Positions 57,714 to 57,908 of a stretch of 57,908 nt of DNA are shown here, one piece after another; within the stretch, counting starts at the first letter, position 1; each line of letters begins with the position of its first letter. This DNA comes from Betaproteobacteria bacterium (lineage in GTDB: Bacteria; Pseudomonadota; Gammaproteobacteria; Burkholderiales; Rhodocyclaceae), in the NCBI GenBank assembly GCA_947478755.1, contig CANJXH010000003.1, positions 1 through 57,908 of the forward strand. Reading direction: 5' to 3'. A model generated the notes under the pieces. That model worked only from the letters and a program-made list of their open reading frames with translations, had not been told where the DNA came from and did no database searches. A program made the position numbers and the translations under genes.

Positions 57714-57908
57714 ATGACGAAAAAAACTGGGACGACATTGACCGTGCGCAGCAGTGCCACCGGGAAATCGGCGGCGAAGCCTGCGCGCAAACCGTCGTTG
57801 CATTCCCTTGCCAAGAATAGCGGCGAGATTGATGGCAATCAGGCGCGAGGTTTGCGCAAAGACAGAAAGATGCAGCGCACGCGGCGACATCTGGCCGAGG
57901 CGGCAACC
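57714..57908 (+). CDS. TetR-family regulator, N-terminal part (cut by window end)
   Basis: Not in the ORF track because it is open at the right edge. ATG 57714 follows GGAGG. 65 codons are visible: a long basic, Ser/Ala/Lys-rich, low-complexity start of about 50 residues, then 'KMQRTRRHLAEAAT', which has the look of TetR helix 1 ('R..IL.AA..LF'). The N-terminal extension is longer than usual. Divergent placement next to module 3 suggests it represses that operon. Family call rests on 14 residues. Confidence 0.5.
   Translation, partial: MTKKTGTTLTVRSSATGKSAAKPARKPSLHSLAKNSGEIDGNQARGLRKDRKMQRTRRHLAEAAT

Overview
The window is about 58 kb of GC-rich proteobacterial chromosome. Several genes of a betaproteobacterial type (a DUF2788/DUF2189 pair, a UbiM-like ubiquinone hydroxylase, YchJ, a DOMON-like protein, NamZ/DUF1343) and two REP-like 'CCCTCTCCCC' intergenic repeats suggest a betaproteobacterium, perhaps near Rhodocyclales. 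That placement is inference from gene content. I see no rRNA, tRNA, CRISPR array, transposase or phage gene. Both ends cut genes: a GST at the left and a TetR-type regulator at the right.

The dominant feature is repeated use of the same few accessory families: six P-loop sulfotransferases, five luciferase-like (LLM) flavin oxidoreductases, five DUF1214-like proteins of about 430-460 aa, six copies of a roughly 230-aa six-helix membrane protein here called the GPFAW family, two AveC-like membrane proteins, three APH-type kinases, two SDRs and several ABM/EthD-type ferredoxin-like proteins. They occur in recognisable modules. Module 1 (19704-23765) is ABM, SDR, sulfotransferase, DUF1214. Module 2 (44781-48512) is sulfotransferase, SDR, ABM, DUF1214. 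Module 3 (49588-57407, minus strand) is DUF4286/EthD-like, EthD, APH, DUF1214, sulfotransferase, LLM, LLM, AveC-like. The remaining parts are spread out: GPFAW/MarR/sulfotransferase/PNPOx/tandem DUF1214/LLM at 9.5-18.4 kb; sulfotransferase/FAD oxidase/HAD/GPFAW/LLM at 26-32.6 kb; sulfotransferase/DapB-like/APH/APH at 33-38 kb.

Layout. 0-5 kb: GST end, LLM, a membrane protein divergent from an AveC-like protein plus a CrtC/AttH-like protein. 5-9.5 kb: mostly housekeeping or signalling genes (small secreted protein, NamZ, DOMON-like, triple-PAS HD-GYP). 9.5-18.4 kb: first accessory block, with a MarR regulator whose divergent promoter carries a clear palindrome. 18.4-19.5 kb: DUF2788/DUF2189. 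19.7-23.8 kb: module 1. 23.8-26.2 kb: UbiM-like and a metallo-beta-lactamase-fold protein. 26.2-38.1 kb: second accessory block. 38.2-44.5 kb: signalling genes (FIST protein with a sensorless hybrid kinase, a GAF-GGDEF protein), another GPFAW copy and small proteins. 44.8-57.9 kb: modules 2 and 3, ending at a divergent TetR gene.

Taken together the accessory genes look like a multi-copy pathway acting on a lipophilic, possibly terpenoid, steroid or polyketide-like compound: hydroxyl sulfation or phosphorylation, flavin-dependent oxidation, SDR redox chemistry, ferredoxin-fold small enzymes, and membrane proteins of unknown role. The substrate and direction (catabolic or biosynthetic) cannot be read from the sequence. 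Two very short ORFs with strong ribosome-binding sites (57464-57544 and 49443-49511, both minus strand) sit at the head of module 3 and beside its last genes and are not in the ORF track.
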